Source: an uncultured Kordiimonas sp. (GTDB lineage Bacteria > Pseudomonadota > Alphaproteobacteria > Sphingomonadales > Kordiimonadaceae). Taken from it: a stretch of DNA of 64,000 nucleotides. Below are positions 18,385 to 26,533 of this stretch, piece by piece. The position numbers and the translations under genes are program-made. Where the stretch lies: positions 1,488,001 through 1,552,000 of the forward strand of contig CANMRM010000001.1 of the NCBI GenBank assembly GCA_947500295.1, given 5' to 3'. The notes beneath the pieces are model-generated. The model saw only the letters and a list, made by a program, of their open reading frames with translations, was not told the DNA's origin and did not search any database. Numbering within the stretch: position 1 is the stretch's first letter; each line of letters opens with the position of its first letter.

Positions 18385-18724
18385 AATTTCCTCCAGAGTA
18401 TAGCTGCTTTTTATAATTTTTTGCCTGCGCTCCTTATTCAGCAAGCGATGTGCCAGATTCAGGGATCGTGGTAACCATATGTTTTATAGGGATAAAAAAT
18501 ATTTTGACTAAAAAATGGTCAATACGGCTGCACTATTAATGCCTATAATTTGTGCTACGATTAAAAATTGTGCATACATTCAGAAAGCGCCGAACAGTTG
18601 TTTCCGTTTTTTGCTTCCCATCACGGTAAACCGAGAGGGACTAGGAAGGCTTCAGTGCGTCAGATGACGCTTGAAAACAAACCATGAACACCTATAGTGA
18701 GAGCTGCTCAACAGGAACATCCCC
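18385..18724. promoter_or_regulatory. Divergent AT-rich intergenic region between torF-like gene and uvrB
   Basis: 340 bases without a gene. It holds a palindrome TGGTAACCA (around 18470), an inverted repeat TTGAC/GTCAA with a 9-base spacer (18504-18522), a perfect TATAAT at 18544-18549 reading toward uvrB and a TTGTGC direct repeat (18550 and 18568, 18 bases apart). No GTTC-N7-GTTC or GAAC-N7-GAAC alphaproteobacterial LexA box was found. Confidence 0.35.
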
Positions 18725-20884
18725 ATGCCGCAGACCGACACGCCCGACCAGCCCGTTAACACGCCCTTTGTGCCACACCGTCCCGCCAGGCCTGAAAAGT
18801 CTGAAGGTGGGGTTCGGTTTGAAGTGGTATCCGACTTTACGCCTTCAGGAGACCAGCCGACGGCGATCGCGGAACTTGTTGATGGCATTAAGGCGCAGGA
18901 GCAGGATCAGGTGCTGCTGGGTGTCACGGGGTCGGGCAAAACCTTCACGATGGCCAAAATTATTGAAGCAACACAGCGGCCTGCGTTGATCATGGCGCCC
19001 AACAAGACACTTGCGGCCCAGCTTTATGGAGAGTTCAAGGCATTTTTCCCCAATAACTCAGTCGAATATTTTGTCTCCTATTACGACTATTACCAGCCTG
19101 AGGCATATGTGCCGCGCACGGATACGTTCGTTGAAAAAGAAGCCTCGATTAACGAGCAGATTGACCGCATGCGGCATTCCGCAACCCGTGCCATTCTGGA
19201 GCGTGATGACGTGATCATCGTGGCGTCTGTGTCCTGTATTTATGGTATCGGTAGCGTTGAAACCTATACGGCCATGACGTTTGCCTTGAGGGCGGGGCAG
19301 GAGGTAGACAACCGGGAACTGCTACGGCGGCTGGTTTCCATGCAATATACGCGCAATGACCAGGCGTTCCAGCGCGGCACCTTCCGCGTGCGGGGCGACG
19401 TGATCGATATTTTCCCGAGCCACCTCGAGGACCGTGCCTGGCGGCTGATGATGTTTGGCGATGAAATCGAAGAGATTGTCGAGTTTGATCCGCTCACCGG
19501 CGAAAAAATCCGCTCCCTCGATGGCATAAAGGTTTATGCGAACAGTCACTATGTCACGCCCCGGCCAACGCTTGATCAGGCCGTCAAAAAAATCAAACAT
19601 GAACTCACTGGTCGCTTGAAAGAGTATGAAGCCGCCAATCGCATCCTGGAATTGCAGCGGCTGGAGCAGCGCACAACCTTTGACCTTGAAATGCTCGAGG
19701 CAACCGGCAGCTGTGCGGGCATCGAGAATTACTCCCGGTACCTGACGGGCCGCAATCCGGGTGAGCCCCCGCCGACCTTGTTTGAATATATTCCGGAAAA
19801 TGCGCTGCTGTTCGTTGACGAAAGCCATGTCAGCGTCAACCAGGTTGGCGGTATGAGCAGGGGAGATTTTAAGCGCAAGTCGGTGCTTGCCGACTTTGGG
19901 TTTCGTTTGCCGAGCTGCATTGATAACCGGCCGCTGAAGTTTGAAGAATGGAACGGCATGCGGCCGCAAACCGTCTATGTGTCGGCAACGCCCGGCGACT
20001 GGGAGATGGAGCAGACAGGCGGCGTGTTCGCTGAGCAGGTCATTCGGCCAACAGGACTTGTAGACCCTGTTATCGACATAAGACCCGTGGAAAGCCAGGT
20101 TGATGACCTGATGCATGAAGCCCACCAGATGGCGGAAAAAGGGTTGCGTGTTTTGGTCACGACATTGACCAAACGCATGGCCGAAGACCTGACGGAATAT
20201 CTGCACGAAAACGGTGTGAGGGTGCGCTACATGCATTCGGATATCGATACGCTCGAGCGTATCGAGATAATCCGGGATTTGCGGCTTGGGTCTTTTGATG
20301 TGCTTGTTGGCATTAACCTGCTGCGGGAGGGACTGGATATTCCCGAGTGTGGGCTGGTTGCCATTCTGGATGCTGACAAAGAGGGTTTCCTGCGCTCGGA
20401 AAGGTCGCTGGTACAGACCATTGGCCGGGCCGCACGTAACGTTGAAGGCAGGGTTATCCTGTATGCAGATTCGATTACCGGGTCTATGCAGCGGGCGATT
20501 GAAGAAACCAATCGGCGCCGGGAAAAGCAGCTGGCCTTCAACAAAGAGCACGGCATAACGCCCAAGACCATTGCCAAGAATGTCGGTGATATTATTGAGC
20601 ATGTTTCGTCGGGCGATCATGTCACGGTTGATATTGGGGAGGACGCGAAGCATCTGGTGGGGTCCAACCTCAAGAAGCATATTGAAGGCATGAACAAGAA
20701 GATGCGCGAAGCGGCAGAAAACCTCGAGTTTGAAGAAGCGGCGCGCCTGAGGGACGAGATCAGACGGCTGGAAGCCGGGGAACTGGGCATCGAAGACAAA
20801 CGTTTGAGGCCCAAAGGGCGTGCAACGGGCGGTCGACCCGGCACGCGTACCAAAAAGGCGAAGAGCCACCGGAAGATGTATTAG
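18725..20884 (+). CDS. uvrB: Excinuclease ABC subunit B
   Basis: DNA-damage recognition helicase-like subunit of nucleotide excision repair, 719 residues. Walker A GVTGSGKT (66-73), the beta-hairpin [17 protein letters not shown]-like VDESHVS, helicase motif V/VI region LREGLDIPE and GRAARN, and a C-terminal UVR motif ([10 protein letters not shown]) for UvrA/UvrC contact are all seen. A 30-residue N-terminal extension precedes the conserved [11 protein letters not shown]. The next gene follows 6 bases after the stop, suggesting co-transcription. Usual SOS control is not supported by a visible LexA box. Confidence 0.98.
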   Translation: MPQTDTPDQPVNTPFVPHRPARPEKSEGGVRFEVVSDFTPSGDQPTAIAELVDGIKAQEQDQVLLGVTGSGKTFTMAKIIEATQRPALIMAPNKTLAAQLYGEFKAFFPNNSVEYFVSYYDYYQPEAYVPRTDTFVEKEASINEQIDRMRHSATRAILERDDVIIVASVSCIYGIGSVETYTAMTFALRAGQEVDNRELLRRLVSMQYTRNDQAFQRGTFRVRGDVIDIFPSHLEDRAWRLMMFGDEIEEIVEFDPLTGEKIRSLDGIKVYANSHYVTPRPTLDQAVKKIKHELTGRLKEYEAANRILELQRLEQRTTFDLEMLEATGSCAGIENYSRYLTGRNPGEPPPTLFEYIPENALLFVDESHVSVNQVGGMSRGDFKRKSVLADFGFRLPSCIDNRPLKFEEWNGMRPQTVYVSATPGDWEMEQTGGVFAEQVIRPTGLVDPVIDIRPVESQVDDLMHEAHQMAEKGLRVLVTTLTKRMAEDLTEYLHENGVRVRYMHSDIDTLERIEIIRDLRLGSFDVLVGINLLREGLDIPECGLVAILDADKEGFLRSERSLVQTIGRAARNVEGRVILYADSITGSMQRAIEETNRRREKQLAFNKEHGITPKTIAKNVGDIIEHVSSGDHVTVDIGEDAKHLVGSNLKKHIEGMNKKMREAAENLEFEEAARLRDEIRRLEAGELGIEDKRLRPKGRATGGRPGTRTKKAKSHRKMY

Positions 20885-20890
20885 GCAAAG

Positions 20891-21763
20891 ATGACGGAAG
20901 GCAGAGAAAACCTGCATCGCGCTGGTCTCGCCGCAGCGATTGCAACGTGGGGTCGGAAGTATCTTGCTGAAACGGACCATGTGCCGGTGTTGGCGATCAG
21001 CGGTGCTCAGGGCATCGGTAAAACGACAGCGATCCAGCAGTTTCGCTCAATGCCTCAGGTGAGTGTGGCGGTCCTATCGCTGGATGACTTCTATTTGCCC
21101 AAAAGCGACCGGTTAATGCTTGCAAAGTCGGTTCATCCATTGTGTGCAACCAGAGGCGCGCCGGGCACTCATGACGTCCCGCTTTTGAGGCAGACCATCG
21201 AAGCCCTGAAGACCGCCGGTTCTGAGAGCAAAGTTTGTTGGCCGATGTTCGACAAACAAACGAACGACAGGGTGCCAGCATGGCTGGGGCAATCAGAACG
21301 ATCAGCGCAATCAGTACTATCGCGGCGATCCGACAACTCTTTTGCCGGGGTACCGGATGCCATCTTGGTGGAAGGCTGGATGATGGGGGCTTTACCTGAC
21401 CCGTCAGCCGCGACTGATGTGCCCGTCAACGACCTGGAGGCCGCGGAAGACCCGCGGGGTGTGTGGCGCGCATGGCAGGAGAAGTCACTTGAAGCCAGCT
21501 ACCTGCCGCTGTGGCAGGACATTGACGCCTTCCTGCATGTGCTCGCACCTGACTTCGAAACGATACTGGACTGGCGCTGTGAGCAGGAGGAGACAACGCT
21601 GGGGTTGGCGAAAGGCAGCTTGCCGCCTGACCGGCGAACGTGGGTCTCCCGCTTTATCCAGCATTATGAGCGTATCACGCGCCGCATGTTAAAGGGGGAG
21701 CGGATGGAAGGCACATGTCTGCAAGTGGGGGCTGACCGGCTGCTTACTATTTCCAATCTATAG
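20891..21763 (+). CDS. D-glycerate 3-kinase-like P-loop kinase
   Basis: P-loop kinase of the plant/YggC glycerate kinase type, 290 residues, expected to convert D-glycerate to 3-phosphoglycerate. Walker A is GAQGIGKTT (38-46), followed by SLDDFYLPKSDR and VHPLCATRGAPGTHD, the distinctive segment of this family. A mid-section contains VEGWMMG. It begins 6 bases after uvrB and overlaps the convergent orphan gene by 17 bases at its 3' end. Substrate assignment is by family; the gene pairing with uvrB appears incidental. Confidence 0.85.
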   Translation: MTEGRENLHRAGLAAAIATWGRKYLAETDHVPVLAISGAQGIGKTTAIQQFRSMPQVSVAVLSLDDFYLPKSDRLMLAKSVHPLCATRGAPGTHDVPLLRQTIEALKTAGSESKVCWPMFDKQTNDRVPAWLGQSERSAQSVLSRRSDNSFAGVPDAILVEGWMMGALPDPSAATDVPVNDLEAAEDPRGVWRAWQEKSLEASYLPLWQDIDAFLHVLAPDFETILDWRCEQEETTLGLAKGSLPPDRRTWVSRFIQHYERITRRMLKGERMEGTCLQVGADRLLTISNL

Positions 21764-22613
21764 GATGAATGCCTTCCATCAGGTTGTAGTTACTTTGATG
21801 CACGGCCTGCACAAGCTCCTCAAACCATGGTTCTTCTTCCGCAAGTTTCCATGCGAATCCCAACACATAATGGTATGGCACACGGACCGTTAGGCCCCGA
21901 CCGCTTCTGCTATGTACCCTGAACTCAAGTGGTTTTAAGCTTGTCAGGGCGTTGAAGACGTCTGAATTGTCCAGATAAACCCAGGCTGTTTCATAATAGC
22001 GGCACCCCCTTGCATTACAGGGCTGCGCCGACCGGGTGATCGTTTTTAAGCGGCGAGCATGGCCACCAGCCATGGTCGCTCCATAAAATCCGGGCCACAA
22101 TCCTGTGGCGTCGGCATACTGCCTTCTTTGTGTCCTGGTGCCGCTTGCATCAACCGCGCTGTCCAGAACACTGGCGCGGATAGCTACCCGAAAGTCGCCT
22201 GTCTTTTGGTCTTCGTCCAGATAGGCGTCTAATTCAAAACTGGGCGGGAAATCTCCCGCCAGATAATCAATCAGGTCAAAATCAAAATCCTGCGAAGGTC
22301 CTTCAAAATGCTTTTGCGACAAAAACTGACTGGCGTCCAACGTTGTCTGCGCATATATTTTTACGGCCTTCTTCTGTAATTTTTTGACCCTTTTTTGTCG
22401 TTTTTTCTCCTCGGCAAGGCGTTTTTTTTCTGCCTTTTTCGCTGCTCTCAGTGCTTTTTTATGCGCTTTACGGTCAGCCTTTGAGAGCAAAGACCTGTCA
22501 ATACTGTTGAGCTCTTGGGCCGTCATTTCCTCAAAGGACTTATCGCCGTCCTGGGCCCCGGCAGGCGCGGCTATCAGAACAAAGCCGAGCAGCAATATGG
22601 CAAAAATTTGCAT
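21747..22613 (-). CDS. Secreted protein of unknown function with Lys-rich coiled coil
   Basis: Not recognised. A signal peptide (start at 22613, GGGGAA ribosome site; ending PAGAQ) is followed by a highly basic, Ala/Lys/Glu-rich helix of about 45 residues (roughly 40-85: ADRKAHKKALRAAKKAEKK and on), then a globular C-terminal domain of about 190 residues. The latter has a Cys pair (PCNARGC) and aromatic strands near VYLDNSDVFNALTSL and HSRSGRGLTVRVPYHYVLG. It probably sits in the periplasm. It is convergent with the glycerate kinase gene (17-base overlap). Confidence 0.6.
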   Translation of the reverse strand: MQIFAILLLGFVLIAAPAGAQDGDKSFEEMTAQELNSIDRSLLSKADRKAHKKALRAAKKAEKKRLAEEKKRQKRVKKLQKKAVKIYAQTTLDASQFLSQKHFEGPSQDFDFDLIDYLAGDFPPSFELDAYLDEDQKTGDFRVAIRASVLDSAVDASGTRTQRRQYADATGLWPGFYGATMAGGHARRLKTITRSAQPCNARGCRYYETAWVYLDNSDVFNALTSLKPLEFRVHSRSGRGLTVRVPYHYVLGFAWKLAEEEPWFEELVQAVHQSNYNLMEGIHPIDWK

Positions 22614-22686
22614 AGGAGTTCCCCAATCCAAGCTCAACATCTAGCACAATACGAACCTGAATAAAAGAACAAAAAGTGAACAAAAG

Positions 22687-23184
22687 CTAAGTACCTGCAA
22701 CCGAGCTGCGGCGTTCCATCAAAACGATATTTTTCCAAATACCATCAAGTGCCCCAAGGCGCTCACGCACACCGACAATGCGAAAACCACATTTTTCATG
22801 CAGTCTTATGGACGGCAGGTTCTCTTCAAAAATACCCGCCTGCAGCGTCCAGATATCCAATTGTTCCGATATCGTAACAAGTTCTTTCAAAAGCGCTTTT
22901 CCGACGCCAGCACCGCGAGCATCGGAGCCAACATAAACGCTGACTTCTGCCACCCCGGCATAGGCGCAGCGGTCGGAAACCGGCCAGAGAATCGCCCATC
23001 CTGCCAGGCTTTCGGAACCTGGTATTTCCGCCACGATGGCCGAGCCACTTACACTCTCGCTTTCCCATTGGTTTTGAGGTTTGGGTGTTGCCTCGAAGGT
23101 TGCCACTTTAGTAGCAATACCATCAGCGTAGATCCGCTGGACATCGGGCCAGTCGGTTGGCAGGTAAGGTCGGATAGTAGTCAT
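22687..23184 (-). CDS. GNAT acetyltransferase, phosphinothricin-acetyltransferase-like
   Basis: GNAT-fold N-acetyltransferase, 165 residues. It begins TTIRPYLPTDWPDVQRIYADG, typical of the PAT/YncA group, has the EVSVYVGSDARGAGVGKALL acetyl-CoA site (R/Q-x-x-G-x-G/A form) and ends with GFRIVGVRERLG and a WKNIVLMER strand. Start at 23184 after GGAGGACC; longer frame from 23250 adds non-conserved residues. It probably acetylates an amino acid or related amine. It is divergent from and overlaps the upstream region of the MAPEG gene. Confidence 0.87.
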   Translation of the reverse strand: MTTIRPYLPTDWPDVQRIYADGIATKVATFEATPKPQNQWESESVSGSAIVAEIPGSESLAGWAILWPVSDRCAYAGVAEVSVYVGSDARGAGVGKALLKELVTISEQLDIWTLQAGIFEENLPSIRLHEKCGFRIVGVRERLGALDGIWKNIVLMERRSSVAGT

Positions 23185-23335
23185 GGGCGGGTCCTCCAAC
23201 CAAAAGCCTAGCTTCCCTGGCGTGGTGTCGCAAGACCAGCGAACGCACATGCAATCAAGCTATGCATTTTTTTTGGTTGGTGATGCTGAGGTCTCACCGC
23301 TATATGCGGAGCGTGACTCACAAATTAAGGAACAG

Positions 23336-23758
23336 ATGATGAGCAATGCCCTTCTTGGACCGGTGCTGGCGCAGGTTGGCCTAACCCTTTTCACCCTTTT
23401 GGCGCTCTACGCAACACGCATTCCAGCAATGGTGGTTGCCAAGCCGTCCAACAAGGCGATGCAAGATCCCAAGTCGCTTGACCTTCTGCCAAAAAATGCA
23501 CGTTTTGCCGGTCAAAACTATAACCACCAGTTTGAAGCGCCGGTTCTTTTTTATGTTTTGTGTCTTGGCGCCATGCTGGCCGGTATCGGCAACGAAACTA
23601 CCATTATGCTGGCGTGGGGATATGTGGGACTGCGCGTTTTACATGCGGCCATTCACATTACCTACAATCGTGTTATTCACCGTTTTGCCGTATTTTCCCT
23701 GAGTTCGTTTGTGCTGATCGCTCTGTTTGTCAACATCGTGCTGCAGTTTATGGCCTAG
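23336..23758 (+). CDS. MAPEG-family membrane protein
   Basis: Four-helix membrane protein, 140 residues, of the MAPEG (eicosanoid and glutathione metabolism) family. The signature NYNHQFEAPVLFYVLC, with the conserved Asn and Glu that bind glutathione in eukaryotic members, is followed by VGLRVLHAAIHITYN. Start at 23336 because AAGGA precedes it. Bacterial members are mostly of unknown substrate; glutathione-linked chemistry is possible since gshA is in the same window. It converges with the small membrane protein, with no gap. Confidence 0.85.
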   Translation: MMSNALLGPVLAQVGLTLFTLLALYATRIPAMVVAKPSNKAMQDPKSLDLLPKNARFAGQNYNHQFEAPVLFYVLCLGAMLAGIGNETTIMLAWGYVGLRVLHAAIHITYNRVIHRFAVFSLSSFVLIALFVNIVLQFMA

Positions 23759-24052
23759 TCAGGGTTTTGTTGATCGCGCTACGCTGTCAGTCCGCTTCAG
23801 AAACCGCCGGATAAATCCCGGCATGTGCGGGGTTATCGTGCGAATTTTTGCATTGGCGCGCGGAAATCGCGGCCGGGTTCGTTTCACCCAGCGCAGAACC
23901 AGCGGATTAAAGGCTGCGACGGTAATGCCGACCACCATCAAGATCAGACCAGTCGGCAATGGTAAGGGAAAGGTCACTGCGCCGGCGAGAAAGATGACCA
24001 GCCCAACTGGCAGAGCCATCCATCGCAACAGATTTTTGATCGGCTTTGGCAA
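23759..24052 (-). CDS. Small two-helix membrane protein (copy 1 of a paralogous pair)
   Basis: 97 residues, no assigned function. Two membrane segments are separated by a turn with PLPTGLILM; then comes a basic cytoplasmic tail (RWVKRTRPRFPRA ... MPGFIRRFLKRTD). The same layout and many of the same residues recur in the protein at 37218-37484, so these are paralogues. The start is TTG preceded by GAGGA at good spacing. It is divergent from the PNPOx-like gene and convergent with the MAPEG gene. Confidence 0.65.
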   Translation of the reverse strand: MPKPIKNLLRWMALPVGLVIFLAGAVTFPLPLPTGLILMVVGITVAAFNPLVLRWVKRTRPRFPRANAKIRTITPHMPGFIRRFLKRTDSVARSTKP

Positions 24053-24207
24053 TAACAGTCCTCATGTTTGTTTCGCTTAAGATTATCGATCTTTTGTGAC
24101 CATATATTGTCAGGTGATTTCTGTTGGATGCTTTGGCAATATGCTCACAGAAAAAAACCGGCTCCCTCGCGTTAATGTGATGGGCTGTGGTCGACAGGAG
24201 GTATCAA

Positions 24208-24750
24208 ATGGCTGATTTTTTTGATCATATTACTGACAAGCATGCGGACTTCATTGCTGAGCAACCCATGTTTTTTACAGCGACAGCTTGTGCAACAGGC
24301 CGTATTAATCTGAGCCCGAAGGGAAATGACAGTTTTCGTGTCCTGTCGCCAAGTCTGTGCGGCTATCTGGACATGGGTGGAAGTGGCAATGAGACTGCAG
24401 CGCACATAAAAAATGATGGCCGCCTGACCATCATGTTCAACAGCTTTACCCGTAACGCTCTTATCTATCGCTTGTATGGCAGAGGAAAAGTGGTGCGTCC
24501 TCATCATCCGGGATACGACGAATTAAGAGAGAAATTCCCAGACGGTATCATGGCGCGCCAGATTATTCTGCTCGAGGTTGAAAGCACCCAAACAAGCTGT
24601 GGCTATGGTGTGCCGCTCAGCGACGGCATGCAACACAGAGACACGCTTCAGAAGTGGGTGGAAAGCAAGGGCGAGGAAAAAATCCTCGAGTATCAACAGA
24701 AGAACAATCTTGTTTCGATCGATGGATTTGAAACCGGACTAAACGAATAG
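24208..24750 (+). CDS. Pyridoxamine 5'-phosphate oxidase-like FMN-binding protein
   Basis: Split-barrel flavin-binding protein of the PNPOx-like family, 180 residues. Visible are FFTATACATGRINLSPKG at the FMN site, GYLDMGGSGNETAAHI and RLTIMFNSFTRNALIYRLYGRG. It lacks the C-terminal signature of true PdxH and belongs to the broader oxidase/reductase group. The start at 24208 is fixed by AGGAGG five bases ahead. Physiological substrate unknown; it may reduce or detoxify with FMN or F420. Confidence 0.85.
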   Translation: MADFFDHITDKHADFIAEQPMFFTATACATGRINLSPKGNDSFRVLSPSLCGYLDMGGSGNETAAHIKNDGRLTIMFNSFTRNALIYRLYGRGKVVRPHHPGYDELREKFPDGIMARQIILLEVESTQTSCGYGVPLSDGMQHRDTLQKWVESKGEEKILEYQQKNNLVSIDGFETGLNE

Positions 24751-24752
24751 CG

Positions 24753-25784
24753 TTAAACAACTGCTGCGCATTCAACCCGGTTTCTGCCTGCACGCTTGGC
24801 TGCGTACAGCGCCGTGTCGGCGCGCGCGACCGCCGGCTCAATCGTTTGTTCGTTTGATGTGAGTTCAGATATGCCCAGACTTGCTGTTAATGTCATGGTC
24901 GTTTCGTCGAGCTGAATTTCAAGCGTTTCGATATGCCGCCGGACCCGCTCAGCGACCTCCCTGCCTTCATCCAGGTTGGTGTCGTGCATCACAATAATAA
25001 ATTCTTCGCCGCCCCAGCGACCAACTATATCACCGTCGCGCATGCTGGCTGAAATAAGCTCGGCAACACGGGAAAGAGCAATATCGCCTGCACTGTGGCC
25101 GTATGTGTCATTCACCTTTTTAAAGTGATCAATATCCAGTAGGGCAACGGTGACAGGGGCGCTGTACAGCCTTGTCTCAGATAGTGTTTTCTTGAGAGAT
25201 TCAGCTATGCCTCTTCGGTTTAGTATGCCGGTCAGGGAATCATAAAGGGACGATTGCCGCCAGTCTTCCGTCATTTCCGAACAGTAAACAGAGATTGCCA
25301 GGTCAATGTCCAGGAACAGGGCTTTTTCAACCGAGGAAATTAGGCGGTCAGCTTCATGACGGTCCGGAAATTTTTCCAGTATCAAGCTTTTCATATTGCG
25401 AGACATGAAGTGGTAGCCAAACAGATAGTAGGCGGGAAGAACACCATGGACCTTATGAGCCCGCCCGATGCGTTTGCAGCGTGTCAGGTATTCAGCGTCA
25501 AATCGCGCAAGGAAAACCCAGTCCAGCCAATGTTCGCGTTGCTTTGCTTTTGCCTTGGGCATGCTTGCATTCTCACCAAAAACAGACACCATGGCCGGGT
25601 CGGACAATATTTTTTCATAAAACTGCGTAAGGACCATGTCGATGTTTGCTGCGACGATTGGCTGAAGGCGTCTCAGGTCTGCTTTTGCAGCTTCATCGAT
25701 CTCAAACGTGCTTAACAGGCGCTGAATCTCTGTTTCGTCAGACCGTCGCAGGTAGTTTGAGTCAGTCGCTTTTGGCTCAAGCAT
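24753..25784 (-). CDS. Globin-coupled diguanylate cyclase
   Basis: Sensor enzyme that should make cyclic-di-GMP under control of a haem-bound gas. The N-terminal globin-coupled sensor domain (about 15-165) has the proximal-His segment KRIGRAHKVHG (His110 with this start). The C-terminal GGDEF domain (about 180-340) begins SLYDSLTGILNRRG and has an active GGEEF site (258-262) plus an RxxD product-inhibition site (RDGD, 249-252) at the usual five-residue distance. Start uncertain: ATG 25784 has a distant GGAG; ATG 25814 has none. DosC (YddV) of E. coli is the known analogue for oxygen. Confidence 0.92.
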   Translation of the reverse strand: MLEPKATDSNYLRRSDETEIQRLLSTFEIDEAAKADLRRLQPIVAANIDMVLTQFYEKILSDPAMVSVFGENASMPKAKAKQREHWLDWVFLARFDAEYLTRCKRIGRAHKVHGVLPAYYLFGYHFMSRNMKSLILEKFPDRHEADRLISSVEKALFLDIDLAISVYCSEMTEDWRQSSLYDSLTGILNRRGIAESLKKTLSETRLYSAPVTVALLDIDHFKKVNDTYGHSAGDIALSRVAELISASMRDGDIVGRWGGEEFIIVMHDTNLDEGREVAERVRRHIETLEIQLDETTMTLTASLGISELTSNEQTIEPAVARADTALYAAKRAGRNRVECAAVV

Positions 25785-26017
25785 CAAATGCACTCGCTCC
25801 CAAGGCTTCCCCAAATCTCGTGCTTGCTATGGCTTTTTCATCAACTCGAACAAATATTGCCCGCTTGATCAGTCAGCCTCTACGTGAAGCGGTGTCAGGG
25901 ATAGGCGGTACCAGATGGCGCCGCATCCTTTTCACCGTTAATTGCATGGCATCAAGGCTCAGTTTGTGGCAAATCCATTAACAAACCGATAATGAACGGA
26001 CGTGGGTGAACAGACGT

Positions 26018-26533
26018 ATGAATGGCAATCCGGGTGAAGAATTAGACAAGCTGGTTGCTATTCGTTCAGGGCTGGATGGCCATCAAGCTCAGATGCTCAA
26101 GCTCAACCTTGAAGGGCAGGGTGTTCCTGCATTCTTGGCCAATGACCACACGGGCTCATTGAACTTTATGACCAGCACGGACCTCTATGTGAAAGCGAAA
26201 GACTGGCGCGCTGCCGAAGCAGCCCTTTCAACCATTGAGGTGATGCCGCGGCGACCGGGTGCGATCGACCCTGACGGCGAGGAATACTCCTGTCGGCATT
26301 GCGGGTCGCATCGCGTGCATCCGTTTGTCGGGGAGGTCCCTACCGTCATTCCCTTTGTGCGATTGAAAGCGGAAGCGGGCGGCAGGTGGTTTCATTGTCT
26401 CGAGTGTGATAGCTATTTCAACGATGGTCGCAAGCGGTTTGCAGGCATGCCGATTGCACTTGCCTGGAGCGCCCTAATGGGCGCGCTGGCGCTTGGCATA
26501 ATATTTTTGATCAACTGGCTGAAATACCTATAG
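26018..26533 (+). CDS. DUF2007-like domain, zinc ribbon and membrane anchor protein
   Basis: 171 residues. The N-terminal 75 residues (LVAIRSGLDGHQAQMLKLNLEGQGV, TDLYVKAKDWRAAEAAL) have the layout of the DUF2007 putative signal-transducing domain. Then comes a zinc-ribbon-like set CRHC ... CLEC (about residues 90 and 130 apart by 36 residues) and a C-terminal transmembrane helix (MPIALAWSALMGALALGIIF). Start at ATG 26018; a GTG at 26006 is possible. Function unknown. It converges with the molybdenum hydroxylase gene, overlapping by 6 bases. Confidence 0.65.
   Translation: MNGNPGEELDKLVAIRSGLDGHQAQMLKLNLEGQGVPAFLANDHTGSLNFMTSTDLYVKAKDWRAAEAALSTIEVMPRRPGAIDPDGEEYSCRHCGSHRVHPFVGEVPTVIPFVRLKAEAGGRWFHCLECDSYFNDGRKRFAGMPIALAWSALMGALALGIIFLINWLKYL

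Noticed and set aside
18589-18724. Possible LexA box ahead of uvrB
   Set aside because: GAAC occurs at 18592, 18685 and 18713, but no second GAAC or GTTC lies at the 11-base interval needed for the alphaproteobacterial GAAC-N7-GAAC or GTTC-N7-GTTC site.
19322-20980. Long open frame on the minus strand across uvrB (552 codons)
   Set aside because: It is antisense to a fully conserved uvrB, has no family motif and no ribosome site; it results from codon bias in the real gene.
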